Notes under the pieces: model-generated
What the model saw: only the letters and a program-made list of their open reading frames with translations
Database searches by the model: none
What the model was told of the DNA's origin: nothing
Part shown: positions 1-8,325 of the stretch, piece by piece
Layout of the letters: every line of letters begins with the position of its first letter
Numbering within the stretch: position 1 is the first letter of the stretch
Position numbers and translations under genes: made by a program
Assembly (NCBI RefSeq): GCF_001425905.1
Contig: NZ_LMDY01000015.1
Span: forward strand, 186,001 to 250,000
Reading direction: 5' to 3'
Origin: Methylibium sp. Root1272
Lineage (GTDB): Bacteria > Pseudomonadota > Gammaproteobacteria > Burkholderiales > Burkholderiaceae_C
DNA: 64,000 bases

Positions 1-185
1 TCGGCGAAATGCAGGATGGTCTCGGGGTCGCTGACCAGACCGAGGCCGAAGGGCCCGATCGCCAGCCCGGCGGCAAGGTAGCCGATGATGGCGCCGAGGC
101 CGAGCGCCTTCGACAGCGGCACCGCGATCACCGCCGCCCCCAGGAACACCAGGCTGCCGGTCAGCCAGGGCGTGACGGTGCTCAT
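1..185 (-). CDS. KefB/KefC-type potassium/proton antiporter, N-terminal fragment
   Basis: The first 61 codons of a membrane antiporter are present and the gene runs off the left edge. The protein starts [10 protein letters not shown] and continues with a hydrophobic helix and a [15 protein letters not shown] stretch, which is typical of the first segments of the monovalent cation:proton antiporter-2 family (KefB/KefC). These inner-membrane proteins release K+ in exchange for H+ and in the Kef systems are gated by glutathione adducts. The start codon overlaps the stop of the KefF-like gene (ATGA), so the two are translationally coupled. That coupling supports a Kef-type system over a generic Na+/H+ antiporter, although the C-terminal RCK/TrkA-N domain that would settle it is outside the window. 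Confidence 0.75.
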   Translation of the reverse strand, partial: MSTVTPWLTGSLVFLGAAVIAVPLSKALGLGAIIGYLAAGLAIGPFGLGLVSDPETILHFA

Positions 186-829
186 GGCCGCACGGCCTCG
201 GGACGGTCGCCCTGCGGCACTTCGCAGGCCGGGCAGTCGTCCAGCTCCGCCATCTCGGGCCAGCCCGGATAGCTGGCCAGGCGGTCGCGGTAGGCGGCTC
301 GGTGCGCCGCGAGCTGCGCGGCCGCCATGCCATGGGCACCGTGCAGCACCAGCGGCGGCAGGAAACGCAGGCCGCACAGGGCCGCGGTCTGCTCGTAGGG
401 CGGCAGGAAGGCGTCGAAGAAGTAGCGGTTGTAGCCGTCGGGCCGGTAGGCCGATTCCGTGCCCCCGGTCGACGCGACCAGCCACACGTCCTTGCCGCGC
501 AGCGCCGTACCGTTCTGCCCGTAGGCCCAGCCCAGCGCCAGCACCTCGTCGAACCACAGCTTCATCAGCGGTGGCGCGGCGTACCACTGGATCGGGTGCT
601 GCCAGACGATCAGGTCGGCGCGTGCCGCGCTCGCCTGTTCGGCCGGCACGTCGATCACGTAGTCCGGGTAGAGCGCGTAGAGATCACGCAGCTCCAGCGT
701 GTTGCGCGTCGTGCTCGTGCTGCCGTCGGCCGGCCGGGCCGCCAGCTCACGGGCGGCCTCGAGCAAGCCCCGGTTCACGCGCGACAGCCGCAGGTCGGGG
801 TGGGCGGCCAGCACCAGTACATGGGCCAT
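182..829 (-). CDS. KefF/KefG-like NAD(P)H:quinone oxidoreductase (Kef ancillary protein)
   Basis: A 215-residue flavodoxin-fold protein of the NAD(P)H dehydrogenase (quinone) family. The N-terminus [19 protein letters not shown] carries the HP-x-x-S-x-x-N signature of the FMN-binding loop. The region around [20 protein letters not shown] matches the family's substrate-side motif, and STGGTE follows near residue 125. KefF and KefG are soluble partners needed for full activity of KefC and KefB. The direct ATGA overlap with the downstream antiporter gene fits that role. I chose the ATG at 829 because homologous proteins begin at this MAHVL-like position; the frame is open further upstream but that extension is basic and low in family features. 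A stand-alone quinone reductase is the alternative. Confidence 0.82.
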   Translation of the reverse strand: MAHVLVLAAHPDLRLSRVNRGLLEAARELAARPADGSTSTTRNTLELRDLYALYPDYVIDVPAEQASAARADLIVWQHPIQWYAAPPLMKLWFDEVLALGWAYGQNGTALRGKDVWLVASTGGTESAYRPDGYNRYFFDAFLPPYEQTAALCGLRFLPPLVLHGAHGMAAAQLAAHRAAYRDRLASYPGWPEMAELDDCPACEVPQGDRPEAVRP

Positions 830-963
830 GGGGTCGAGCTTCCTCGGTTCGGCAGCACGGAGGGCGGGCTGCGGGCAGACGGCGCGCGGGCGGGAGGCCA
901 AGGCTGCCGCTAACATAGCCCGCGCATTCTCCCAGCGACCCGACCTTTGCACAGGAGCGAGCG

Positions 964-1584
964 ATGCCCGTGATCGTGGTGGCCAATCCCAAGGGCGGCG
1001 TGGGCAAGTCCACGCTGTCGACCAACCTTGCCGGCTATCTGGCCCGGCAGGGCCACGCGGTGATGCTGGGCGACGTCGATCGCCAGCAGTCGGCACGCAC
1101 CTGGCTCGGCCTGCGGCCCGCCACGCTGCCGGTCATCACCGGCTGGGAGCTCCAGCCCGATCACCTGGTCAAGCCGCCGAAGGGCACCAGCCATGTCGTG
1201 CTGGACACGCCGGCCGGCCTGCACGGCAAGAAGCTCGACGAGGTGATGCGGATCGCCGATCGCGTGCTGGTGCCGCTGCAGCCGAGCATCTTCGACATCT
1301 ACGCGACGCGCGACTTCATCACCGCGCTGCTGGCACGCCGCAAGAGCGAGCGGGTCGACGTGGCGGTGATCGCCAACCGCGTGCGCGACGGCAGCATCTC
1401 GGCCGGACAGCTCGACAGCTTTCTCGGCACGCTGGGCGTGCCGCTGCTCGGCCACCTGCGCGACACCCAGAACTACATCCATCTCGCGGCCCGCGGGCTG
1501 ACGCTATGGGACGTGGCGCCGAGCCGCGTCGAGAAGGACCTGGAGCAGTGGGCGCTGGTCACCCGCTGGGCCGATGGCCGCTGA
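964..1584 (+). CDS. ParA/MinD-family P-loop ATPase (orphan)
   Basis: A 206-residue ParA-type ATPase. The deviant Walker A motif KGGVGKST sits at residues 9-16, a Walker A' like segment GDVDRQQS at about 37-44, and a Walker B like region VVLDTPAG near 78. These are the nucleotide-dependent dimerisation elements of cytoskeletal ATPases that position DNA, chemoreceptor arrays or other cargo. A good ribosome-binding site (AGGAGCGAGCG) precedes the ATG. No parB, parS-like repeat or plasmid gene is nearby, so a chromosome or plasmid segregation role is not supported by context. The 3' end overlaps the MaoC gene by 11 bases, so the two are probably co-transcribed. The cargo is unknown. Confidence 0.8.
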   Translation: MPVIVVANPKGGVGKSTLSTNLAGYLARQGHAVMLGDVDRQQSARTWLGLRPATLPVITGWELQPDHLVKPPKGTSHVVLDTPAGLHGKKLDEVMRIADRVLVPLQPSIFDIYATRDFITALLARRKSERVDVAVIANRVRDGSISAGQLDSFLGTLGVPLLGHLRDTQNYIHLAARGLTLWDVAPSRVEKDLEQWALVTRWADGR

Positions 1585-2041
1585 GCGCATGCGCCGCTAC
1601 GAACGCCTCGCCGATCTGCAGGCCCTCGTCGGAGAACCGCTGGGCGACAGCGACTGGTTGCTCGTCGACCAGGCCCGCATCGACCGCTTTGCCGAAGCCA
1701 CCGAAGACCGGCAGTGGATCCACGTCGACCCGCAGCGCGCCGCCCAGGGTCCGTTCGGCGCCCCGATCGCGCACGGCTTCCTGACATTGAGCCTGCTGCC
1801 GGTATTCTTCGAGAGCGCCTACGTGATCGCCGACGTGCACATGGCCGTCAACTACGGACTCGACCGCGTGCGCTTCACGGCGCCGGTGCCGGTGGACAGC
1901 CGCCTGCGCGCGCGCTTCACGCTGAAGCGATGGGAGGCGATCGAAGGCGGCGCCCAGCTCGGCATCGAGGCCCTGGTCGAGCGCGACGGCGTGGCCAAGC
2001 CGGTGTGCATCGCCGAGTCGCTGATCCGCTGCTACACCTAG
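1574..2041 (+). CDS. MaoC-family (R)-specific enoyl-CoA hydratase-like protein
   Basis: A 155-residue single hot-dog domain protein. The hydratase-2 signature is visible: DRQWIHVDPQRA supplies the Asp and His dyad, followed by FGAPIAHGFLTLSLLP. Enzymes of this family hydrate trans-2-enoyl-CoA to (R)-3-hydroxyacyl-CoA, often to feed polyhydroxyalkanoate synthesis or fatty-acid oxidation. The ATG at 1574 overlaps the end of the ParA gene; an alternative ATG at 1589 (MRRYERL) is closer to the usual family start and cannot be excluded. No PHA genes are adjacent, so the pathway is not defined by context. Confidence 0.85.
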   Translation: MAAERMRRYERLADLQALVGEPLGDSDWLLVDQARIDRFAEATEDRQWIHVDPQRAAQGPFGAPIAHGFLTLSLLPVFFESAYVIADVHMAVNYGLDRVRFTAPVPVDSRLRARFTLKRWEAIEGGAQLGIEALVERDGVAKPVCIAESLIRCYT

Positions 2042-2141
2042 CGTCGCGGCCGGCGTACCGGCCTCACCCGAAAGGGGGCGTGCGGGGTCCCGACCCTCCG
2101 CTACCATCCTGCCGGCTCTACCCAACGCACGGAGGCACGCG

Positions 2142-2888
2142 ATGAAGGTCCTGCTGGTCGATGACCATCCGCTCATCCTGTCGGCCTTGAAGGCTGTGAT
2201 CCAGGGCCTCGGTGACGACGTCACCGTGGTCGGCGCCGGCAGCGCCGCCGCGGCCCGCGCCACCCTGAAGTCCGATGCCGAGTTCGACCTGGTGCTGCTC
2301 GACCTGCAGCTCGGTGACGCGAACGGCTTCGACCTGCTCGCCGAACTGCGCAATGCCTATCCGGCCTTGCCGGTGGTCGTGGTGTCGGCCAGCGACCGCA
2401 CCAGCGACGTGATCCGCTCGATCGACATGGGCGCGATGGGCTTCGTGCCCAAGCGCGCCAGCAACGACACGCTGTTCGAGGCGCTGAGGCTGGTGATGTC
2501 CGGCGGCATCTACGTGCCGCCGATGACGATGGGCGTCGATGGCGGGGGCGGCAGCGTCGCACCGGCGGCCGAGCCCGACACCGTGCCGAGCTACATGAAG
2601 GTGATCGGCGCCCAGGCGACGAAGAGCGATTACCAGACCACGCCGACGCTGGCCGCACTGGGCCTGACGCCGCGCCAGACCGATGTGCTGGCACTGCTGC
2701 TGCAGGGCAAGCCCAACAAACTGATCGCGCGCGACCTGAACCTGTCGGTGGAGACCATCAAGGACCACGTGGCCGCGGTGCTGCGGGCGCTGGGCGTCAA
2801 CTCCCGCACCCAGGCCGTGCTGGCGGTGAGCCAGATGACGCAGCAGGCGGGCGGCCTCACCTCCACCTGGCGTCTCGGCAACCGCTGA
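2142..2888 (+). CDS. NarL/FixJ-family response regulator
   Basis: A 248-residue two-domain regulator. The receiver domain has the acidic pair at D8/D9, the phosphoacceptor D54 in VLLDLQLGD and the conserved K104 in FVPKRAS. A glycine-rich linker of roughly 50 residues follows, then a LuxR-type helix-turn-helix at about 188-240 (LTPRQTDVLALLLQGKPNK and the recognition helix near VETIKDHVAAVL). A strong ribosome-binding site (CGGAGGCACGCG) precedes the ATG. The gene lies 49 bases upstream of a hybrid histidine kinase in the same orientation, so the pair is probably one signalling unit. The signal and target genes cannot be read from the sequence. Confidence 0.9.
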   Translation: MKVLLVDDHPLILSALKAVIQGLGDDVTVVGAGSAAAARATLKSDAEFDLVLLDLQLGDANGFDLLAELRNAYPALPVVVVSASDRTSDVIRSIDMGAMGFVPKRASNDTLFEALRLVMSGGIYVPPMTMGVDGGGGSVAPAAEPDTVPSYMKVIGAQATKSDYQTTPTLAALGLTPRQTDVLALLLQGKPNKLIARDLNLSVETIKDHVAAVLRALGVNSRTQAVLAVSQMTQQAGGLTSTWRLGNR

Positions 2889-2937
2889 TCCGGCGCCCCG
2901 CGGCGGAGGGCCCGGCCGCACACCCGAACCACGACGC

Positions 2938-4767
2938 ATGAACGCCCTGCCTCCGCTGCCTCCTCTGCCCACGCCGCCCGAGCGCAAGTCGGTCAACCGC
3001 GCCGACCTGCTGCCCGACGTGGTGCGCACGCTCTACAGCCAGACCGGTGTGTCGCTGTCGGGCAACCTGCTCGGCGGGATGGTGCTGACGATGATCTACT
3101 GGCCCGTCGCGCCGCACCACGAGCTGGTCGCCTGGTGCGTGCTGTTCGGGCTGGTCTGGGTGCTGCGCCTCGTCACGCTGCGGCGCTACGCCCACGTCGG
3201 CTGGGCCGCAGCGTCGTCGCAGGCCGCGCACTGGCAGCGTCTGTGGAACGCCGGCGCCATGGCCTCGGGCGCCTGCTGGGGCCTGGCGGCCTGGATGTTC
3301 TACGAACACGGGCGGGCCTTCCACCAGACCACGCTGCTGCTGATCATCTACAGCTTCTGCGTCGGCTCGATCACGCTGATGGCTTCGCAGCACCGCGCGT
3401 TCTTCGCCTTCATCTCGCTGTGCTTCGTGCCGACCATCGTGCGCATCGCAACGCTGGGCAGCACCGACAACCTGCTTCTGGCCGGCGTGCTGAGCCTCGT
3501 GTTCCTCATGACGACGATCCTGGGCCGGGCCTACCGCCGCACCTTCGACCGCGCCATCGAGCTGAAGGTGCGCACCGAGATGCTCGCGGTGCAGCTGCAG
3601 ACCGAGAAGGCCGCCGCCGACGAGGCCAAGCGCGCCGCGGAAACCGCCAACCGCGCGAAGACCCAGTTCTTCGCGGCGGCGAGCCACGACCTGCGCCAGC
3701 CGCTGCACGCCATGGGCCTGTTCGCCGAGGCGCTGCGCGCCAAGAGCCGCGGCGACGAGGAGGTGACCCACCTCGTCAACAGCATCAACAGTTCGGTCGA
3801 CGCGCTGGAGGGCCTGTTCGGCGAGTTGCTCGACATCACCAAGATCGACACCGGCGGCGTCGAGCCGCAGCCGCGCCACTTTGCGCTTCGCGAGCTGTTT
3901 CAGCGCCTGAAGCTGCAGTACGAGCCGACCGCCTTCGAGAAGGGCCTGAGCCTGCGCTTCCGCGGCGCACACCACGTGGTCTACGGCGACCCGGTGCTGG
4001 TCGATCGCATCGTGCGCAATCTGCTGTCCAACGCCATCCGCTACACCGTCGACGGCGGCGTGCTGGTCAGCGCCCGCCGGCGCGGCGACGAAGTCCTGCT
4101 GCAGGTGTGGGACACCGGCGTAGGCATCGCCTCGGCCGAGCAGTCGAGAGTGTTCGACGAGTTCTACCAGGTGCAGGCCAACGCACCCCTCGGCCTGCAC
4201 CAGCCCAAGGGCCTGGGCCTGGGCCTGTCGATCGTGCAGCGCCTGGCCCGCCTGATGGAGGCCCCGTTGCACCTGGTGTCGGTGCCCGGCCAGGGCTCGG
4301 TGTTCACGCTGACCGTGCCGCCCGGCAAGATCCAGCGCAGCCAGCTCTCCGAACCGAGCACCGGCAAGCCCGCGCTGGGACTGACGCTGGAGCATCGCCA
4401 CATCGTCATCGTCGAGGACGAGCCGGCGGTTCGGGAAGGCCTGGTCGTGCTGCTCAAGGGCTGGGGCGCCAGCGTCGAATCCTTCGACACCGTGTCGGCC
4501 GCCGAGGCCTGGGCCGGCGGCCCCGGCGCGACGACCCCCGACCTGGCGATCGTCGACTACCGCCTTCCCGAAGGGCGCACGGGCATCGAGGCGCTGACGA
4601 GTCTGCGTGCCGCCTTCGGCCAGCCGCTGCCGGCCATCCTGGTGACCGGCAGCACCATGACCGGGCACGAGGAAGAGTCGAACCGCCACGACTTCCATCT
4701 GCTGATCAAGCCGGTGGCGCCAAACAAGCTGCGCGCGATGATCGCGTTCAAGCTGGGCCTGCGCTGA
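2938..4767 (+). CDS. Membrane-bound hybrid histidine kinase with C-terminal receiver
   Basis: A 609-residue sensor. The first ~210 residues contain about six hydrophobic segments and no obvious periplasmic domain, so the sensor is probably membrane-embedded. A short coiled linker rich in Glu, Ala and Lys leads to the HisKA box SHDLRQPLHA with the phosphoacceptor His near residue 249. The HATPase shows the N box (RNLLSNAIRY), G1 box (DTGVGIAS) and G2 box (GLGLGLS). A C-terminal receiver has its Asp in IVDYRLP near residue 540 and the conserved Lys in LLIKPV. The internal receiver suggests a phosphorelay or autoregulation before transfer to the NarL-type regulator just upstream. Its ligand is unknown. 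Confidence 0.9.
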   Translation: MNALPPLPPLPTPPERKSVNRADLLPDVVRTLYSQTGVSLSGNLLGGMVLTMIYWPVAPHHELVAWCVLFGLVWVLRLVTLRRYAHVGWAAASSQAAHWQRLWNAGAMASGACWGLAAWMFYEHGRAFHQTTLLLIIYSFCVGSITLMASQHRAFFAFISLCFVPTIVRIATLGSTDNLLLAGVLSLVFLMTTILGRAYRRTFDRAIELKVRTEMLAVQLQTEKAAADEAKRAAETANRAKTQFFAAASHDLRQPLHAMGLFAEALRAKSRGDEEVTHLVNSINSSVDALEGLFGELLDITKIDTGGVEPQPRHFALRELFQRLKLQYEPTAFEKGLSLRFRGAHHVVYGDPVLVDRIVRNLLSNAIRYTVDGGVLVSARRRGDEVLLQVWDTGVGIASAEQSRVFDEFYQVQANAPLGLHQPKGLGLGLSIVQRLARLMEAPLHLVSVPGQGSVFTLTVPPGKIQRSQLSEPSTGKPALGLTLEHRHIVIVEDEPAVREGLVVLLKGWGASVESFDTVSAAEAWAGGPGATTPDLAIVDYRLPEGRTGIEALTSLRAAFGQPLPAILVTGSTMTGHEEESNRHDFHLLIKPVAPNKLRAMIAFKLGLR

Positions 4768-4804
4768 GCGTTGGGCCCGCGCGCTGCGTTGCCGCAGCCC
4801 GGAC

Positions 4805-7612
4805 TCAGTGCGCCCGGTCCCAGTTCGCGCCCACGCCCACCTCGGCCAGCAGCGGCACCTTCAGCTCGGCCACGCCGGCCATCAGTTCCGGCACCGCGGT
4901 CCGGGCCCAGTCGAGCTCGGCCTCGGGCACCTCGAACACCAGTTCGTCGTGCACCTGCATCACCATGCGCGTGGCGCGCTGCTGGGCATCGAGCGCCGCC
5001 TGCACCGCGATCATCGCGAGCTTGATCAGGTCGGCCGCGGTCCCCTGCATCGGCGCATTGATCGCCTGGCGCTCGGCGCCGGTGCGGCGCGGGCCGTTGC
5101 CGCCATTGATCTCGGGCAGGTAGATGCGGCGCCCGAACAGCGTCTCCACGTAGCCCAGTTCCTTGGCCCGCGCGCGGGTCTCGTCCATGTAGCGCTTCAC
5201 GCCGGCGAAGCGCGCGAAGTAACGGTCGATGTAGTCCTTCGCGGCCTTCTGCTCGATGCCGAGGTTGCTGGCCAGGCCGAACGCGCCCATGCCGTAGATC
5301 AAGCCGAAGTTGATGACCTTGGCATAGCGGCGTTGCTCGCTGCTGACCTCGGCCACCGGCACGTTGAACACCTCGCTCGCGGTGGCGCGGTGCACGTCCA
5401 GGCCCTCTGCGAAAGCTTTCAGCAGACCCGGGTCCTCGGAGATGTGGGCCATGATGCGCAGCTCGATCTGCGAGTAGTCGGCGCTCAGGATCACGTGGCC
5501 GGGCGGCGCGATGAAGGCCTCGCGCACGCGCCGGCCCTCGGGCGTGCGGATCGGGATGTTCTGCAGGTTCGGGTCGTTGCTCGACAGCCGGCCCGTCACC
5601 GCCACGGCCTGCGCGTAGTTGGTGTGCACGCGGCCGGTGGCCGGGTTCACCATCAGCGGCAGCTTGTCGGTGTAGGTGCCCTTGAGCTTGGCGAGCGAGC
5701 GGTGTTCCAGCAGCTTGGCCGGCAGCGGGTAGTCGGCGGCCAGCTCGGCCAGCACCTCCTCGTCGGTGCTCGGCGCGCCGCTGGCGGTCTTCTTCTTCGC
5801 CGGGATGCCCAGCTTGCCGAACAGGATCTCGCCGATCTGCTTGGGGCTGCCCAGGTTGAACGGCTGCCCGGCCAGCGCATGCGCCTCCTGCTCCAGCGCC
5901 ACCATGCGCTGCGCGAGTTCGGCGCTCTGGCGCGCCAGCACCGCGCTGTCGATCAGCACGCCATGGCGCTCGATGCGGCCGAGGATGACCGAGGTCGGCA
6001 TCTCGATGCGCTCGTAGACCTCGCGCAGGCGCGGCGCGGCCTCGAGCTGCGGCCACAGCACCCGGTGCACGTCCAGCGTCATGTCGCTGTCCTCGCCCGA
6101 ATACTCGGTCGCTCGGGTCAGCTCCACCTGGGCGAACGGGATCTGCTGCGCGCCCTTGCCGGCCACGTCCTCGTAGCTCAGGCCCTTGCGGTCGAGGTGG
6201 CGGCTGGCCAGGCTCTCCAGGCTGTGCGGCTTGTGCGCCTCCAGCACGTAGCTCTGCAGCAGGGTGTCGTGCACGTAGCCGCGCACCGCGATGCCGTGGT
6301 TGGCGAACACGTGGGTGTCGTACTTGACGTTCTGGCCGAGCTTGGCGCGCGACCCGTCCTCGAGCCAGGATTTCAGCGTGGCCAGTACCTCGTCGAGCGG
6401 CAGTTGGTCGGGCGCGCCCGGGTAGGTGTGCGCCAGCGGGATGTAGCAGGCCTCGTAGGGCTGCACGCTGAAGCTCAGGCCGACGATGCGCGCTCGCATG
6501 CCGTCGAGCGAGTCGGTCTCGGTGTCCAGCGCCACCAGGTCGGCAGCCTCGATGCGTACGCGCCAGGCCTCGAAGGCCTCTCGCGTCAGCACGGTCTCGT
6601 AGCGCTTGTCGACGGCCGGCGCGGCAAGGTCGCCCACGGCGTCGGCCGCCGGCGGGTCGGCGAACAGCGCGCTCTGCCCTCCCGCCCCCGCCGCCGGCTG
6701 CGGCGCCGGCTGGGCAGCGGCGCGGGCCGATTCCAGCTCGTGGCGCCACGCCCGGAAATCGTTGTCGGTGTAGAAGTCCAGCAGGGCCTCCCGGTCGGCC
6801 TCGCGCCAGCTCAGGGCATCCCAGGCGGCAGTACCGCCCCAGCCCGGCAGCGCCTCCGACAGGTCGCAATCGGTCTTCACGGTCACCAGCCGCCGTCCCA
6901 GCGGCAGCCAGTCCAGCGCCTTGCGCAGGTTTTCGCCGGCCACGCCCTTGATGGCATCGGCCGCGGCCATCACACCGTCGAGCGAGCCGTGCTCGGCGAT
7001 CCACTTGGCCGCAGTCTTGGGGCCCACCTTCTCGACCCCCGGAACGTTGTCGACGGCGTCGCCGACCAGCGTCAGGTAATCGACGATGCGCTCCGGCGGC
7101 ACACCGAACTTCTCGGCCACGCCGGGTACGTCGAGCCGCTCGCCGCTCATCGTGTTGATCAGCGTCACGTGCGCGTCGACGAGCTGCGCCAGGTCCTTGT
7201 CGCCGGTCGAGACGATGACCCGCTGGCCGCGCGCGGCGGCCGCCCGAGCCAGCGTGCCGATCACGTCGTCGGCCTCGATGCCGGGGATCTCGAGCACCGG
7301 CCAGCCCAGCAGCTTGACCACAACGTGAATCGGCGCGATCTGCTTCGCCAGGTCGTCCGGCATCGAGGCGCGGTTGGCCTTGTACTCCGGATACCAATCG
7401 TCTCGGAAGGTCTTGCCCTTGGCGTCGAACACGCAGGCCGCGTGGGCGGACGGGAACTCCTCGCGCAGCTTCTTCAGCATCGCCACCATGCCGCGCACCG
7501 CGCCGGTCGGCTCGCCGGCCGGATTGCGCAGGTCGGGCAGTGCGTGATAGGCGCGGTAGAGGTAGCTGGAGCCGTCCACCAGCAGCAGGCAGGAATCGTC
7601 ATGGGCACTCAT
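4805..7612 (-). CDS. polA: DNA polymerase I
   Basis: A 935-residue family A DNA polymerase with all three domains. The N-terminal 5' nuclease (about 5-290) has the acidic cluster including GIEADDVIG and the H3TH region around GVEKVGPKTAAKW. The 3'-5' exonuclease is probably active because its first metal-binding motif DTETD (near 364) is intact. The polymerase domain shows motif A DYSQIELR (near 711), motif B around RRYAKVINFGLIYG, and motif C VHDEL (near 890). The enzyme removes RNA primers and fills gaps in replication and repair. The ATG at 7612 (MSAHDD) fits the family N-terminus; an 18-residue upstream extension would be atypical. The gene is convergent with the hybrid kinase, 37 bases from its stop. 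Confidence 0.97.
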   Translation of the reverse strand: MSAHDDSCLLLVDGSSYLYRAYHALPDLRNPAGEPTGAVRGMVAMLKKLREEFPSAHAACVFDAKGKTFRDDWYPEYKANRASMPDDLAKQIAPIHVVVKLLGWPVLEIPGIEADDVIGTLARAAAARGQRVIVSTGDKDLAQLVDAHVTLINTMSGERLDVPGVAEKFGVPPERIVDYLTLVGDAVDNVPGVEKVGPKTAAKWIAEHGSLDGVMAAADAIKGVAGENLRKALDWLPLGRRLVTVKTDCDLSEALPGWGGTAAWDALSWREADREALLDFYTDNDFRAWRHELESARAAAQPAPQPAAGAGGQSALFADPPAADAVGDLAAPAVDKRYETVLTREAFEAWRVRIEAADLVALDTETDSLDGMRARIVGLSFSVQPYEACYIPLAHTYPGAPDQLPLDEVLATLKSWLEDGSRAKLGQNVKYDTHVFANHGIAVRGYVHDTLLQSYVLEAHKPHSLESLASRHLDRKGLSYEDVAGKGAQQIPFAQVELTRATEYSGEDSDMTLDVHRVLWPQLEAAPRLREVYERIEMPTSVILGRIERHGVLIDSAVLARQSAELAQRMVALEQEAHALAGQPFNLGSPKQIGEILFGKLGIPAKKKTASGAPSTDEEVLAELAADYPLPAKLLEHRSLAKLKGTYTDKLPLMVNPATGRVHTNYAQAVAVTGRLSSNDPNLQNIPIRTPEGRRVREAFIAPPGHVILSADYSQIELRIMAHISEDPGLLKAFAEGLDVHRATASEVFNVPVAEVSSEQRRYAKVINFGLIYGMGAFGLASNLGIEQKAAKDYIDRYFARFAGVKRYMDETRARAKELGYVETLFGRRIYLPEINGGNGPRRTGAERQAINAPMQGTAADLIKLAMIAVQAALDAQQRATRMVMQVHDELVFEVPEAELDWARTAVPELMAGVAELKVPLLAEVGVGANWDRAH

Positions 7613-7677
7613 GCGCCGATTGTGGCCGCTGCTCCACGCCGCGTGCCCCGTGCGCCCGGAGGGCACAGGCCGCGTCC

Positions 7678-7683
7678 TACAAT
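7678..7683 (+). promoter_or_regulatory. Candidate -10 box (TACAAT) directly before the DUF2782 gene
   Basis: TACAAT lies seven bases before the ATG at 7691. If used as a -10 element, transcription would begin at or next to the start codon and give a leaderless or nearly leaderless mRNA. I see no convincing -35 hexamer at the right spacing, so this is a weak call. Confidence 0.3.
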
Positions 7684-7690
7684 CGACCCC

Positions 7691-8047
7691 ATGCTGCAGC
7701 GCTCCCTGACTCTCGCCCTGCTGTGCTGCGCCTTCGGCGCAGCCCCGGCGCTCGCCCTGGCCCAGGCCGCGGTCGCGGCATCGGCGCCGGCCGCGCGCGT
7801 GGAGCAGGAGGCCCCGCCCACCCGAGGCGAACCGGCGGTCAGGCGCAGCGTCATCGAGGACGACAACGCACGCGTCGAGGAACTGCGCGTGCGCGGTGCC
7901 GTGCAGAGCATCAAGGTGCAGCCCAAGGGCCCGGTGAAGGCCGAGTACGAGGTGCTGCCGATCGACGCCGGCCGTGATTCCTCGGAAGGCCCCAGTTCGG
8001 CGAAGGGCGGCGCCGGTCGGCGCGTCTGGCGCGTCCTCACCTTCTAG
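7691..8047 (+). CDS. DUF2782-like small exported protein
   Basis: A 118-residue protein with a clear Sec-type signal peptide (MLQRSLTLALLCCAFGAAPALALA, cleavage expected near residue 24-30). A hydrophilic region follows with the family-like stretch DNARVEELRVRGAVQSIKV, and then VQPKGPVKAEYEVLP. DUF2782 proteins are found next to polA and homoserine kinase in many Betaproteobacteria and have no established function. It is divergent from polA with 78 bases between the starts. Its stop codon TAG at 8045-8047 lies inside the CTAG target site of the mobile element that follows, so the last residues (VWRVLTF) end exactly at the insertion point. Confidence 0.75.
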   Translation: MLQRSLTLALLCCAFGAAPALALAQAAVAASAPAARVEQEAPPTRGEPAVRRSVIEDDNARVEELRVRGAVQSIKVQPKGPVKAEYEVLPIDAGRDSSEGPSSAKGGAGRRVWRVLTF

Positions 8048-8076
8048 GGCCTGTTAGCGCTATGGGAGGGCTTGCG
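8048..8076 (+). repeat. Left terminal inverted repeat of the MITE-like element
   Basis: Begins GGCCTGTTAGCGCTATGGGA and ends in GGGCTTGCG. It differs from the right copy only at position 10 (G here, A in the complement of the right end). Confidence 0.8.
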
Positions 8077-8282
8077 TGACCCAGGAAGCGGGCGCCATCA
8101 AGGCGCAAGGCACAGCCGTAGCTTGGGCTACGGCGAGCATTTGCAACGCAGAGGGCGCCCGCTTCCTGGGATCACCCTTCGGACCGGGGCCGGGCAGGCC
8201 ACGGGGCGACGTTGCGGCCTCGTTGTGTGCCACGGGCACACGGCCTCGGCCGCGCCTCGCCCCCTGGCCCGCCGGGCCTCGG

Positions 8283-8311
8283 CGCAAGCCCTCCCATAGC
8301 GTTAACAGGCC
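8283..8311 (-). repeat. Right terminal inverted repeat of the MITE-like element
   Basis: Read on the minus strand it begins GGCCTGTTAACGCTATGGGA, matching the left end at 28 of 29 bases. Its outer end lies 14 bases before the thrB start codon, so most of the immediate upstream region of thrB is element DNA. Confidence 0.8.
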
Positions 8312-8325
8312 CTAGGCCGCCAGCG

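Larger units (their letters stand above)
8048..8311. mobile_element. MITE-like non-autonomous element, 264 bp, with CTAG target duplication
   Basis: Near-perfect terminal inverted repeats (8048-8076 and 8283-8311, 28 of 29 positions) are flanked on both sides by CTAG (8044-8047 and 8312-8315). No transposase frame is present. The interior is built of two hairpin arms. The first is a perfect 17-bp inverted repeat (8080-8096 with 8154-8170), enclosing a short GTAGC/GCTAC stem. The second is an imperfect arm (about 8181-8207 with 8255-8281) capped by a perfect 7-bp GTGTGCC/GGCACAC stem (8225-8241). A CTAG duplication fits the YTAR target preference known for part of the IS5 family, so mobilisation by such a transposase is inferred. 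CTAG is itself a palindrome, so extension of the inverted repeat into it cannot be excluded. Confidence 0.75.

Noticed and set aside
964-1584. Chromosome or plasmid partition locus
   Set aside because: No parB gene or parS-like repeats nearby; only a lone ParA-type ATPase.
4808-8047. Very long open frame on the plus strand (over 1000 codons) antisense to polA
   Set aside because: It is the mirror of a GC-rich gene with strong third-position bias; its translation is His/Arg/Gln-rich with no domain. Only its last part, from 7691, is a real gene.
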